This document shows positions 1 through 10,114 of a DNA stretch of 64,000 nt, in pieces (the stretch's first letter is position 1; every line of letters begins with the position of its first letter). A program made the position numbers and the translations under genes. This stretch comes from Burkholderia glumae LMG 2196 = ATCC 33617 (GTDB lineage Bacteria > Pseudomonadota > Gammaproteobacteria > Burkholderiales > Burkholderiaceae): NCBI RefSeq assembly GCF_000960995.1, contig NZ_CP009435.1, positions 1 to 64,000 of the forward strand. Direction: 5' to 3'. A model generated the notes under the pieces. It searched no databases, was not told the origin of the DNA, and saw only the letters and a list, made by a program, of their open reading frames with translations.

Positions 1-822
<822 letters not shown>

Positions 823-1126
823 CTATAACGAGTCTGTCTCGCTCTCCCGAAGGAGATGACAGCCGCTACAGGTTGAGTTCTCGCATTTGTGCCGTATTCC
901 AATTGAGCCGAACTTGCGTTCGAATCATCTTGAGATACATCGATACAATCACAACCCGGATAACTTCCACGCCCATCTCAAATAAGCGCTTCCGCTATCC
1001 ACTTTACTACTTCTTCCAGATTGTTAAAGAACGACAGCCGATAAGCGCTACTTCTCGCTCATCCTCTGACTGGCTCAATCGCCAATGACAACTGCTCAGC
1101 ATCCCTGAACGTTTGTCATTGAAGAT
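823..1126 (-). other. rRNA spacer between tRNA-Ala and 23S, with boxA
   Basis: About 300 bases of transcribed spacer without a gene. On the minus strand positions 1032-1018 read GTTCTTTAACAATCT, a good match to the boxA antitermination element that precedes 23S rRNA. Just upstream (1049-1034) lies a CTTATCGGCTGT block that also occurs in the 16S flank. The spacer should be cut by RNase III during rRNA maturation. Confidence 0.7.
1018..1032 (-). promoter_or_regulatory. boxA antiterminator element before 23S
   Basis: The reverse complement is GTTCTTTAACAATCT, close to the classical boxA bound by NusB/NusE (S10). It lies about 195 nt ahead of the 23S 5' end, where rRNA operons carry a second boxA. 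Confidence 0.7.
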
Positions 1127-1202
1127 TGGTGGAGGCAGACGGGATCGAACCGACGACCCCCTGCTTGCAAAGCAGGTGCTCTCCCAGCTGAGCTATGCCC
1201 CC
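1127..1202 (-). tRNA. tRNA-Ala (TGC)
   Basis: A 76-nt tRNA on the minus strand. The acceptor stem GGGGGCA pairs with TGCCTCC, CCA is encoded at 1129-1127, and the anticodon loop is TTTGCAA, giving anticodon TGC. It is the second of the two spacer tRNAs between 16S and 23S. Confidence 0.96.
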
Positions 1203-1242
1203 TTCCCTACAGAGACTACCCAGGTGTTCCGTGTCAGACAAT

Positions 1243-1319
1243 TGGTGGGTCTGGTTGGATTCGAACCAACGACCCCCGCCTTATCAAGACGGTGCTCTAA
1301 CCGACTGAGCTACAGACCC
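1243..1319 (-). tRNA. tRNA-Ile (GAT)
   Basis: A 77-nt tRNA on the minus strand. The acceptor arm GGGTCTG pairs with CAGACCC, CCA is encoded, and the anticodon loop contains GAT. It is the first spacer tRNA after 16S, the standard Ile-Ala order. Confidence 0.96.
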
Positions 1320-1336
1320 CTGAGTCTGTCTTGATC

Positions 1337-1359
1337 AACAGCCGATAAGCGTGAACGCT
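1337..1359 (-). repeat. 3' half of the 16S processing stem
   Basis: The minus-strand sequence CTTATCGGCTGTT (1349-1337) is the exact complement of AACAGCCGATAAG in the 16S leader (3088-3076). Pairing continues outward through G-U pairs to about 22 positions. This is the expected RNase III stalk that encloses 16S rRNA. A near copy of the same arm lies at 1034-1049. Confidence 0.7.
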
Positions 1360-1383
1360 CAATGTATGCGGAATAAGCTCGAG

Positions 1384-2917
<1,534 letters not shown>

Positions 2918-3065
2918 ATACCTGTTACTGTTTTCGGTTCCGTTAAGAACCGGTCGCTCACTCAAAGCTGACAGGTTATGAATTGCTTCATCAACCTGAC
3001 TTACTTTTGTGTGAGACTCTTGATACTTTTGCTTCCCGATCCGAAGATCAGGTCCGCGTCGATCA

Positions 3066-3088
3066 AGCGCCCACACTTATCGGCTGTT
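3066..3088 (-). repeat. 5' half of the 16S processing stem
   Basis: On the minus strand this reads AACAGCCGATAAG and continues TGTGGGCGCT. It is complementary, with a few G-U pairs, to the 16S 3' flank at 1337-1359. It lies just downstream of boxA, the normal place for the leader arm of the 16S RNase III stalk. Confidence 0.7.
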
Positions 3089-3103
3089 AATTTTTAAAGA
3101 GCA
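3088..3103 (-). promoter_or_regulatory. boxA antiterminator element in the rRNA leader
   Basis: The reverse complement is TGCTCTTTAAAAATTA, nearly identical to the enterobacterial boxA core TGCTCTTTAA. It lies about 70 nt downstream of the mapped promoter and about 170 nt before 16S. It should recruit the NusB/S10 antitermination complex. Confidence 0.8.
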
Positions 3104-3172
3104 TTTCCACCGATCCGACCGAACTGTTCGGCCTTCCCGGCAGCGCTGCGTTGTCAGCAGCAGAGAAGTGAG

Positions 3173-3201
3173 ATTATGATCAACGTTTCGCAGCGCGTCA
3201 A
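3173..3201 (-). promoter_or_regulatory. rRNA operon promoter (sigma-70)
   Basis: On the minus strand, -35 TTGACG (3201-3196) and -10 CATAAT (3178-3173) are separated by exactly 17 bases. An A-rich tract (AAAAAAGTAG) sits directly upstream of the -35 and could act as an UP element. Transcription would start near 3166, about 250 nt before 16S. Confidence 0.75.
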
Positions 3202-3527
3202 CTACTTTTTTGCTCGCCGCGATCCACTTCTTCGTCGATCACTTCCCTTCGGCCGGTTCCACTGGCTGCCCAACCTCGGCGCCCCGCTTCTCCCACCTTG
3301 CTTCCCTTTCCGCACCGCGTTTCCGGCAGCGCGAAAGAGGCGTGATTTTAAGCACGTGTGCGCCATCGTGCAAGAGGAAAATCGAACAATCTTTCCTAAG
3401 CGCGTATCGGGCGGCAAATTTCGGAGCCGCCAATTCCAACCGATCAACCGCCGACATCGGCCACCGCCGACGATGAATTCATCGGGACTTCCCGACGATT
3501 CGCTGCATACTTCTGGAACGGACTAAA
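3202..3527. other. Intergenic region upstream of the rRNA promoter
   Basis: About 325 bases between the rRNA promoter and the DUF2863 gene, transcribed divergently on each side. It probably holds the upstream activating region of the rRNA operon and the promoter of the next gene. I find no clear second promoter. Open frames crossing it on both strands have no recognisable protein character. Confidence 0.5.
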
Positions 3528-4784
3528 ATGATGGGTTCAACGCACCCACCTAATCCATTCAGATCTATGCGCCAGCGAACCGCCAAACGCCTTCCCCCCG
3601 ATGCCGACAAACTAGTCGGACTGTCGCTCGCGCTGTTCGCCTCCGGCAGCCGTGTCGAGGACCGGTTCTGGGAAGCGAAGCTCGACGCGCTACTCACCAA
3701 GGTGATCCGCAACGGCAATCAGACCACGCTCGATGCGGCGCTCGACCATCTGCAACAGAATCACCCCGACGCCTACGGGGCGCTCGCCGATATGGCCGAA
3801 ACCCACAGCGAATCGCTGCTGGTGGAGCATGAGGACAGGATGCATGAGGCCCTGTTGGTAGCCGTGCCAATCCTCGCCTGGACGCGCTATATGATTCCGT
3901 CGGGCCCGATCAAGACGGAGATCGCGGACGTGCTGCGCACGCATCTGCAGGCGCACGTGCTCGCCGAGCACGCACATGTGGCGCTGGCGCCCTTCCTGTA
4001 CAGCATCGACCAGTTGCCTCGCCATCATGTCGAGGCCTATCGTCTCACGCAGCAATTGGCACAGGCCGCACTCGGCGGCCAACCCCCGCGCCTCAACTTC
4101 GGCGACCTGCCCGAAACCTCTCCGATCCTCGCCGACCCGCGCTTCCTGCTGGCCGTAGTCGCCACGCCCGCCGGCTCACCGATGTTTCGCTGGCAAGAAG
4201 AAGACCAGGGCGTGCGCATCGAGCGCAGCCAATGCCTCGAGCAATGGACGAGCCAAGGGGGCGGCAATCTGTCGAACGCGCTGCCCGGCTGCGAATTCGA
4301 GTGCCTGCTGCCGGATGCCTACTATTCGGCCTGCCGCGACGCCGACGAGCGCGTGCGCCCGCATACGGTCCGCACCGCGATCCGCTATCTGTTCGACACG
4401 ATCGGCGCGGCGCCGCAGGAACTTCGAGCCGTGGTCGCGGGCTTCGGCGAACGCCGCATCGACGAATATCGGATTGGCTTCACGCGCCGCGGCAGCAACG
4501 ACGTGATCTACGGCGTCGTATGGCCGCTCTATGGGCGCGAAAACGGCGACATCGCCGCCGAGGACACCATGCTCGAGACCGAGACGCCAGTCGACGGCCC
4601 CGTCGAGGAAATCGTCTCGCTGCTGAGGGAAACCGGCGTCACCGACATCCGTCGCCACGCCAGCCGTTTCGAGCCGGAGTACTGCGACGATTGTGGCGTT
4701 CCCTTGTACGCCGACCCCCTGGGTGAAATCGTCCATGCGGAAATGCCGGAGGACGCATCGCCCGCTCAGCCGCATTTTCACTGA
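3528..4784 (+). CDS. DUF2863 family protein
   Basis: A 418-residue soluble protein of unknown function, recognised as DUF2863, a family largely confined to Burkholderiales. There is no signal peptide or membrane segment. Near the C-terminus (about residues 385-390) a C-x2-C motif in YCDDCG resembles half of a zinc ribbon. The second start, Met14 at 3567 (MRQRTAKRLP), fits the family N-terminus, but neither start has a strong ribosome site; GGAACGGA precedes the first. It is a single gene closed by an intrinsic terminator at 4821. Confidence 0.85.
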   Translation: MMGSTHPPNPFRSMRQRTAKRLPPDADKLVGLSLALFASGSRVEDRFWEAKLDALLTKVIRNGNQTTLDAALDHLQQNHPDAYGALADMAETHSESLLVEHEDRMHEALLVAVPILAWTRYMIPSGPIKTEIADVLRTHLQAHVLAEHAHVALAPFLYSIDQLPRHHVEAYRLTQQLAQAALGGQPPRLNFGDLPETSPILADPRFLLAVVATPAGSPMFRWQEEDQGVRIERSQCLEQWTSQGGGNLSNALPGCEFECLLPDAYYSACRDADERVRPHTVRTAIRYLFDTIGAAPQELRAVVAGFGERRIDEYRIGFTRRGSNDVIYGVVWPLYGRENGDIAAEDTMLETETPVDGPVEEIVSLLRETGVTDIRRHASRFEPEYCDDCGVPLYADPLGEIVHAEMPEDASPAQPHFH

Positions 4785-4820
4785 GTCGCAGCACCGACCC
4801 GCGTCACCGTCAGTGACAAA

Positions 4821-4849
4821 GAGCCGCCCGAGGGGCGGCTCTTTTTTTT
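4821..4849 (+). terminator. Intrinsic terminator after the DUF2863 gene
   Basis: Stem GAGCCGCCC / GGGCGGCTC with a short loop, followed by eight T residues. It lies 36 bases after the stop codon. Confidence 0.9.
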
Positions 4850-4969
4850 CGCATACTGACATTTCCGCTTATGTCGTTTGGCTAGGCCGACACGGCACAA
4901 GCGTTTTGTCATCATGGCCTCAGCATTTCAGGTCATCACCGACAAACGCAACGATTAGAGAGGCAACAA

Positions 4970-5800
4970 ATGCGATTCATGGTGTTGAGTTCCGACGCGG
5001 AGCGCCGCGATGGTCTGAGGGCCCTGCTCAGGCAAATCGACCGACATGGCGGCCACAACGATGCCAAGGACTGGCGGCAGGCCATGCGCCTCGTCCGGCA
5101 ACAAAGCTTCGACCTGATCGTCGTCGACTTCCTTTCTGCGATGCGGCTCGACGATCTTCGCGCATTGTGCGGGGCCTGCGCCCCGACACCGGTGGCGATG
5201 CTGGTCGACACGACCTCGCCCGCCATCGCGCCGGACCAGTTCTCGACCGGCGTGCAAGGCGTCGTGCCGCGCGGGATGGGCGCCCATCTCGTGATCCGCG
5301 CCTTCGAGATGGTCCTGCTCGGCGGCTACTACGTGCCACCCTGCGCACTGAATCTGCTCGACGCCGACGCGGCCGAGCAGCGCGCCACACGCCGCCTGGG
5401 CAGCATTCCACTGCGGCGCCAGCCCAGCATCGGCACGCTTTCGCCACGTCAGGCCCAGATCATGCGCTTCGTCCACATGGGCAACACGAACAAGATGATC
5501 GCACGCACACTCGGCATCAGCGAAGGAACCGTCAAGATCCATCTCGCCAGCATCTTCCAGCAACTGGGCGCCACCAACCGCGCCGCTGCCGTCGCCATCT
5601 ACAACGGCTGGCTGCCGTCCCATCTGGAAGTGCTGATCGCCGAACGCCGGGGCCAGCCGCGGCCAACTCTCGGCGCGCCCTGCCCGATCCCGTTACGCGC
5701 CGCTAGATCTCGAGGCAAGTACCGGCCTATCACGTTCGACGGCCCCCATCTGCCGATGGTCGCCGAGCCGGAGCCGGCGACGCTGAAACGCAACACCTAG
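4970..5800 (+). CDS. LuxR/NarL-type response regulator with degenerate receiver
   Basis: A 276-residue two-domain regulator. The N-terminal 120 residues look like a CheY-type receiver with Asp53 (LIVVDF) at the phospho-acceptor place. The usual N-terminal acidic pair is reduced to Asp9, and the conserved Lys is replaced by Arg101 (VVPRGM). Residues 156-212 are a LuxR helix-turn-helix (LSPRQAQIM, GISEGTVKIHL). A proline/arginine-rich tail of about 60 residues follows, which is longer than usual. The start has a good ribosome site (AGAGAGG). No sensor kinase is adjacent, so the partner and target are unknown. Confidence 0.85.
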   Translation: MRFMVLSSDAERRDGLRALLRQIDRHGGHNDAKDWRQAMRLVRQQSFDLIVVDFLSAMRLDDLRALCGACAPTPVAMLVDTTSPAIAPDQFSTGVQGVVPRGMGAHLVIRAFEMVLLGGYYVPPCALNLLDADAAEQRATRRLGSIPLRRQPSIGTLSPRQAQIMRFVHMGNTNKMIARTLGISEGTVKIHLASIFQQLGATNRAAAVAIYNGWLPSHLEVLIAERRGQPRPTLGAPCPIPLRAARSRGKYRPITFDGPHLPMVAEPEPATLKRNT

Positions 5801-5860
5801 ACTCGCGCCTGGCGTCGATTCGATTCCCATTTTTTTGCGTCAACGAGTAAGATTAAACGC

Positions 5861-6535
5861 ATGGGTTTCCTCTACACGCCGCTTCCGCTCTGGGTCGCCG
5901 CCGGTGGCTGGGTCGCTGCCGTGGCCGTACTCGTGCTCGCGTCATGGGGACGTCCTTTCAGCCGGCTCAGGGATCCGACGCTGCAACATGTATGGTGTGC
6001 GCTGATCGCCACCATTACGGTGCTGTGGGCGTCGAATGCGTGGCTCGACGACGGGCTCGTGATGCATCTGCTCGGCGCGACGCTGATCGCCACGCTGTTC
6101 GACTGGACGCTCGCCCTGATCGCGATGGGTGCCGTTACCGGTATCGCCGCGGTGGTGTTCGACGCGACCTGGCAGGGTATCGGGTTGAGCTATCTCGTCT
6201 ACGGTGCGCTGCCGGTGGCCGTATCGACGCTGCTACAACGCGCCACGGTTGCCTGGCTGCCGCACAGCCTGTTCGCGTTCATCGTCGGGCAAGGCTTTAT
6301 CGCACCGGCCATCACGATCGGCGTGGTCGCGGCGGCCGCGGCTGGTGTGCAACTCGGGCTCGCAAACGGCTCGACGATCGTCATTCCGGCCGGCTATGGC
6401 CTGAACACGCTGCTGCTCGCGCTGGGCGAAGCCTGGTTCACCGGCATGGCGACGGCGCTGATCGCCATCTACAAGCCAGCCTGGGTCACCACCTTCGACG
6501 TGCGCCGCTACCGCCTGGGCGGCCCGCGCGCCTGA
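5861..6535 (+). CDS. CbiM-like energy-coupling factor permease, solitary
   Basis: A 224-residue inner-membrane protein with about six hydrophobic segments, resembling the CbiM/energy-coupling factor permease family (cobalt or nickel uptake S-component). The family's N-terminal metal-binding MHIxEG start is missing: the protein begins MGFLYTPLPLW. The only similar spot is MHLLGAT at about residue 68. No CbiQ, CbiO or CbiN gene lies nearby, so metal transport is doubtful and the substrate is unknown. It is 60 bases after the LuxR gene on the same strand, with a weak ribosome site. Confidence 0.7.
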   Translation: MGFLYTPLPLWVAAGGWVAAVAVLVLASWGRPFSRLRDPTLQHVWCALIATITVLWASNAWLDDGLVMHLLGATLIATLFDWTLALIAMGAVTGIAAVVFDATWQGIGLSYLVYGALPVAVSTLLQRATVAWLPHSLFAFIVGQGFIAPAITIGVVAAAAAGVQLGLANGSTIVIPAGYGLNTLLLALGEAWFTGMATALIAIYKPAWVTTFDVRRYRLGGPRA

Positions 6536-6715
6536 AATCCACTGCGGCTTCCAATGCATGAGCCGGCCCTGTTTGGAACGACGGAGGCGCCATTACCGAA
6601 GCTTTCGCCGTCATTTGCGGGAGGCAGGTCAATAAAATTGCGCTAAGATTGAACTCCTGATCTTCGCCGGGCATCTTACCTACCCGGTGTCTCCATTCCG
6701 CACTTTCGAATCCTG

Positions 6716-7339
6716 ATGGACAGCTTCCCCGCCCAACGTCTATTCGGCGTGTTCGGCAAGCTGGCAGCCTGTGTGGCAGGCCTGTCGCTTGCGCTTTCCG
6801 CCCCGGCCTTCGCCGATCTGCTCGATCAGCGTACCGAACTGATCAACAAATACATCACCGAGATGCATGCCGATCCGCTCGTCGCCGACTGCGCGGCGCA
6901 CGGCAACTTCATCGCGAGCACCTCGAGTGCGTTCGACCATGTCGAATTTCCCCCCAGCGCGTTCGACAACGGCAACGCGACGATCACGCCCTGGAACGAC
7001 TCGTTCGACGCCGGCAAGCAGCGCGTGAAGGTCGACAACATCGTAACGGTCGAAGGCATCGGCATCCCGCAGAACGGCGGTGATCCTTCGAGCCTGAAAT
7101 TCCGCTGCGGCTATGTCGGCAACCAGATGCTCGCGTTCAGCTGGAACGATCCCGTGCCGCCCGCGAAGCCTCACGTCGAGCGTAGCTCGTCGTCGAAGCA
7201 TCGCGTCCATGGGCATGGCGTGCGTGGCAAATCGAAAGCGAAGGCGTCTGGCAAGACGTCCCGCAAGTCGACCGCGAAGAAGTCGGGCAGCACGGCGAAA
7301 AAAGCCGTGAAGAAGAAGTCGACTGCGAAAAAATCCTGA
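6716..7339 (+). CDS. Secreted BspC-like protein with lysine-rich C-terminal tail
   Basis: A 207-residue exported protein. A signal peptide ends near Ala33 (SAPAFA then DLLDQ). The middle part (34-150) has two cysteines, Cys59 and Cys131, that could form a disulfide. It resembles what is annotated in Burkholderia as a BspC-domain protein; I hold that name loosely. From residue 151 the sequence is almost only K, S, R, T, A and G, with TAKKS/TAKKA repeats at 187-190, 193-197 and 203-207, like histone H1 or an alanine/lysine-rich nucleoid protein. Such a tail on an exported protein is odd; it may bind nucleic acid, LPS or peptidoglycan. Confidence 0.75.
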   Translation: MDSFPAQRLFGVFGKLAACVAGLSLALSAPAFADLLDQRTELINKYITEMHADPLVADCAAHGNFIASTSSAFDHVEFPPSAFDNGNATITPWNDSFDAGKQRVKVDNIVTVEGIGIPQNGGDPSSLKFRCGYVGNQMLAFSWNDPVPPAKPHVERSSSSKHRVHGHGVRGKSKAKASGKTSRKSTAKKSGSTAKKAVKKKSTAKKS

Positions 7340-7383
7340 TTCAGACGAACGGGAGGCAGCCCGCCTTCCGACGCAGACGAAAC

Positions 7384-7419
7384 AAAAAGGCCGGGATGCT
7401 TGCGCATTCCGGCCTTTTT
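7384..7419. terminator. Bidirectional intrinsic terminator
   Basis: AAAAAGGCCGGGATG pairs with CATTCCGGCCTTTTT around a short loop. T-runs occur on both strands, so it can end the plus-strand BspC-like gene and the minus-strand carboxypeptidase gene, which converge here. Confidence 0.85.
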
Positions 7420-7470
7420 GTCATAAGCGCCAGTCGATGGCGGCTCGCCGCCGCCACACCTCGCGTCACG

Positions 7471-8622
7471 TCACGCGAATCGCTCGATCTGGTTCAGGAT
7501 CGGCAGCAGCATCGCCGCACCGAGCGCCGCGCTGCGCTCACCGTTCCAGCCCACGCGCTCGTCCGGCAGGTCGGCGTTGTCCTTGAACGGCATCTCGAGC
7601 GTCAGCGACAGGCAGCCGAACGCATGGCCGACGTATTTCGAGGCAAGCTTCAGCGCATCCTCTCGATACTTGGAGGCCGGATAGCCGTAGCGGTCCTGGA
7701 AATCAGGGCTCGCCTGCTTGAAGGCGGCGACGAACGCCTGCTGCTCTTCGCGCTGACGGTCGGTGAAGCCGGGCAGCATCTCGGAACCTGCCACGAACAC
7801 ATACGGCAGATCCTCGTCGCCATGGATGTCGAAGAACATGTCGCAGCCGATCGCATGCAGTGCGTCGCGCACGACGTACACCTCGGGACTGCGCGCGGCG
7901 TCGGGCTCCATCCATTCGCGGTTCAGGTTCGCGCCGACCGCGTTGGTCCGCAGGTTGCCGAGCACGCTGCCGTCCGGGTTCATGTTCGGCACGATATAAA
8001 ACGTCGCGTGGTCGTAGAGCTTGCGCGCCACCGCGTCGCCGGCCCAGTCGCCCCAGCCGGCGAGCCGCTTCACCAGCCCCTCGACGAACCATTCGGCCAT
8101 CGATTCGCCGGGATGCTGGCGCGCGATCACCCAAACCTTCTTCTTCGTGTCGGCCTCGTCGGGCGTACCGAGCACGAGCAGCGACATGGGCCTCCCCTGG
8201 ACGCTGCGGCCGAGCTCGACTACGCTCGCCTGAGGCATCTGCTGGATAGCGCCGAGAAACTCCGAGCGGCGCTCTTCGCTGTACGGTTCGAAGTAGGCGT
8301 AGTAGATGGTGTCGAATTCCGGCGTGTGATCGACCGTCATCACGGTGCCGTCGAACTCGGTCGGCACGCGAAACCAGTTCACGCGGTCGTAGCTCGCCAC
8401 CGCACGATAGTCTCGCCAGCCGGCCGGATAGGCGCAGGCGTGCGCGTTCTCGAATGCGATCACGCAACGCTCGCCGCGCGCACCGGACAGGCGAAAGTAG
8501 AACCACTGCGCGAATTCGGACTGATTGTCGCCGCGAATGCGCAGCCGGATCGCATCGGGGCGCTCGCACGCCACGACGTCGATCGCGCCGGCATCGAATT
8601 GGCTCGTGATCGAAAGGCTCAT
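7471..8622 (-). CDS. M14 family metallocarboxypeptidase (cytosolic type)
   Basis: A 383-residue zinc peptidase of the cytosolic carboxypeptidase branch of M14, with no signal peptide. Residues 1-125 form the beta-rich N-domain of this branch. Zinc ligands are visible as His170 and Glu173 (HPGES) and His267 (DIHGDED). Substrate-binding elements include NLNREW (Arg235), and LTLEMPF near the end carries the likely catalytic Glu. It probably removes C-terminal residues from peptides or proteins; the bacterial substrate is not known. The start at 8622 (MSLSIT) is chosen by family fit; the frame is open to 8739 but that extension looks like low-complexity read-through. Confidence 0.88.
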   Translation of the reverse strand: MSLSITSQFDAGAIDVVACERPDAIRLRIRGDNQSEFAQWFYFRLSGARGERCVIAFENAHACAYPAGWRDYRAVASYDRVNWFRVPTEFDGTVMTVDHTPEFDTIYYAYFEPYSEERRSEFLGAIQQMPQASVVELGRSVQGRPMSLLVLGTPDEADTKKKVWVIARQHPGESMAEWFVEGLVKRLAGWGDWAGDAVARKLYDHATFYIVPNMNPDGSVLGNLRTNAVGANLNREWMEPDAARSPEVYVVRDALHAIGCDMFFDIHGDEDLPYVFVAGSEMLPGFTDRQREEQQAFVAAFKQASPDFQDRYGYPASKYREDALKLASKYVGHAFGCLSLTLEMPFKDNADLPDERVGWNGERSAALGAAMLLPILNQIERFA

Positions 8623-8735
8623 CTCATCTCCAGAAAGCGGCGCCCTCGCGAGGCACCGGGTAAAGGCCAGGCCGAGGCGCCCAAGCCGGCCCGCCAACGA
8701 ATCGTGGGCAGGCCGGGCTCGCGGCCCGCCGCGCG

Positions 8736-9518
8736 TCACGCGTCGAGCCGGCGGCGGAACACGTAGGTCGATTCGTTCGATGCCTGCGCATCGAACGCGT
8801 ACCCCTCTTCGGCAAACTCCTTGAGCTGCCCGGCCGTCCCGATGCGGTTCGTCACGGCGTAACGCGCCATCAGGCCGCGCGCCCGCTTCGCATGAAAGCT
8901 GATGATCTTGTAGCGCCCGCCCTTCCAGTCCTCGAAAACCGGCGTGATCACGGGTGCCTCGAGCAGCTTTGGTTTGACCGCCTTGAAGTACTCGTTCGAC
9001 GCGCAGTTCACGAGCACGCGGGCGTCGCCGTCGCGCGAGGCCAGCTGCGTGTTGAGGGCGCGCGTGATGCGCTCGCCCCAGAACGCGTACAGGTCCTTGC
9101 CGCGTGCGTTCTCGAAGCGCGTGCCCATTTCGAGCCGATACGGTTGCAGCAGATCGAGCGGCCTCAGCAGGCCATAGAGCCCCGACAGCACGCGCACGTG
9201 CTGCTGCGCGTAATCGAGGTCGGCGGCCGACAGCGTGCGGGCGTCGAACCCCTCGTACACGTCGCCGTTGAACGCGAGCACCGCCTGCTTCGCGTTCGCG
9301 GTGGTGAAAGTACGCGACCAGTCGGCATAGCGCCCGTGGTTCAGGCGCGCGAGCGAATCCGAGATGCCCATCAGCGTCGAGATCTGCTGCGGCGACAGTT
9401 TACGCAGTCCATCGATCAATTCAGCCGCATCGTCGACGAAATCGGGCAGCGTGTGCGCGGAAATGTGGGGCGCGGTCTCGTAATCGAGCGATTTCGCGGG
9501 AGAGAGAACGATTATCAT
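8736..9518 (-). CDS. yaaA: Peroxide stress protein YaaA
   Basis: A 260-residue cytoplasmic protein, full length for the YaaA (DUF328) family. The diagnostic N-terminus MIIVLSPAKSLD is present, as are the LSGLYGLLRPLDLLQPYRLE block and the C-terminal NRIGTAGQLKEF region. In E. coli YaaA limits free iron and DNA damage during hydrogen peroxide stress and is under OxyR; the molecular activity is a DNA-binding fold. It lies 113 bases upstream of the carboxypeptidase on the same strand. No clear OxyR site was seen in the 57-base divergent gap with the PIN gene. Confidence 0.93.
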   Translation of the reverse strand: MIIVLSPAKSLDYETAPHISAHTLPDFVDDAAELIDGLRKLSPQQISTLMGISDSLARLNHGRYADWSRTFTTANAKQAVLAFNGDVYEGFDARTLSAADLDYAQQHVRVLSGLYGLLRPLDLLQPYRLEMGTRFENARGKDLYAFWGERITRALNTQLASRDGDARVLVNCASNEYFKAVKPKLLEAPVITPVFEDWKGGRYKIISFHAKRARGLMARYAVTNRIGTAGQLKEFAEEGYAFDAQASNESTYVFRRRLDA

Positions 9519-9575
9519 AGAGGCTCGCCGGCACGCGGTGCGGTGCCGTCAGACGAAAACCACCGATTGTAACGA

Positions 9576-10067
9576 ATGCCCAGCTCCCACGCTCCACGAA
9601 ACGGCCGCCGCGTGGTGCTCGACTCGAACGTCTGGATCGATATCCTGGTGTTCGACGACCCTGCCACGCGTCCGATCCGCACCGCGCTCGAGCAAGGCGC
9701 GCTCGTCGCGCTGATCGATGCGCGCTGCCTGCGCGAGCTCGAACGCGTGCTCGATTATCCGCAATTCGCACCGCGCCAGATCGACAAGGCCGCCGCGCTC
9801 GTCACCGTCGCACGCCTGGCCCGCCTCGTCGAAACCGCCGAGCCCGCATCCGACGAGGCACGGCCGCTGCCGAAATGTCGCGATCGCGACGACCAGAAGT
9901 TCCTTGAGCTCGCTCGCGCCATCGAGGCCGACTGGCTCGTCTCGAAGGATCGCGCATTATTGAAGCTGTCGCGCCGCACCGAACGCGATTTCCTGTTCCG
10001 GATCCTGCAGCCGGCGCCGTTCGTCGCCGCCTGCGGCCTGGCGGCGGCCGAACCTGCGCCGGCCTGA
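9576..10067 (+). CDS. PIN-domain protein, putative toxin-type ribonuclease
   Basis: A 163-residue PIN protein of the type labelled putative toxin-antitoxin component, PIN family. Acidic active-site residues line up as Asp16 (VVLDSN), Glu54 (LRELERVL), Asp105/Asp106 (RDRDDQKFL) and Asp125 (SKDRAL), so a metal-dependent RNase site is intact. No antitoxin gene lies next to it: upstream is divergent yaaA and 47 bases downstream an aminotransferase. It may be a housekeeping nuclease or an orphan toxin. Confidence 0.82.
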   Translation: MPSSHAPRNGRRVVLDSNVWIDILVFDDPATRPIRTALEQGALVALIDARCLRELERVLDYPQFAPRQIDKAAALVTVARLARLVETAEPASDEARPLPKCRDRDDQKFLELARAIEADWLVSKDRALLKLSRRTERDFLFRILQPAPFVAACGLAAAEPAPA

Positions 10068-10114
10068 GCCGCACCGCCCGGCAGCGCCCGCCCCCACTCC
10101 ACCGCCGAGACACG

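Noticed and set aside
3176..3526. 116-codon frame across the gap before DUF2863
   Set aside because: It begins inside the rRNA promoter and has no recognisable features.
7396..8766. 456-codon plus-strand frame opposite the carboxypeptidase
   Set aside because: No recognisable domain and Arg/His/Ala-rich; the minus strand encodes a clear M14 enzyme.
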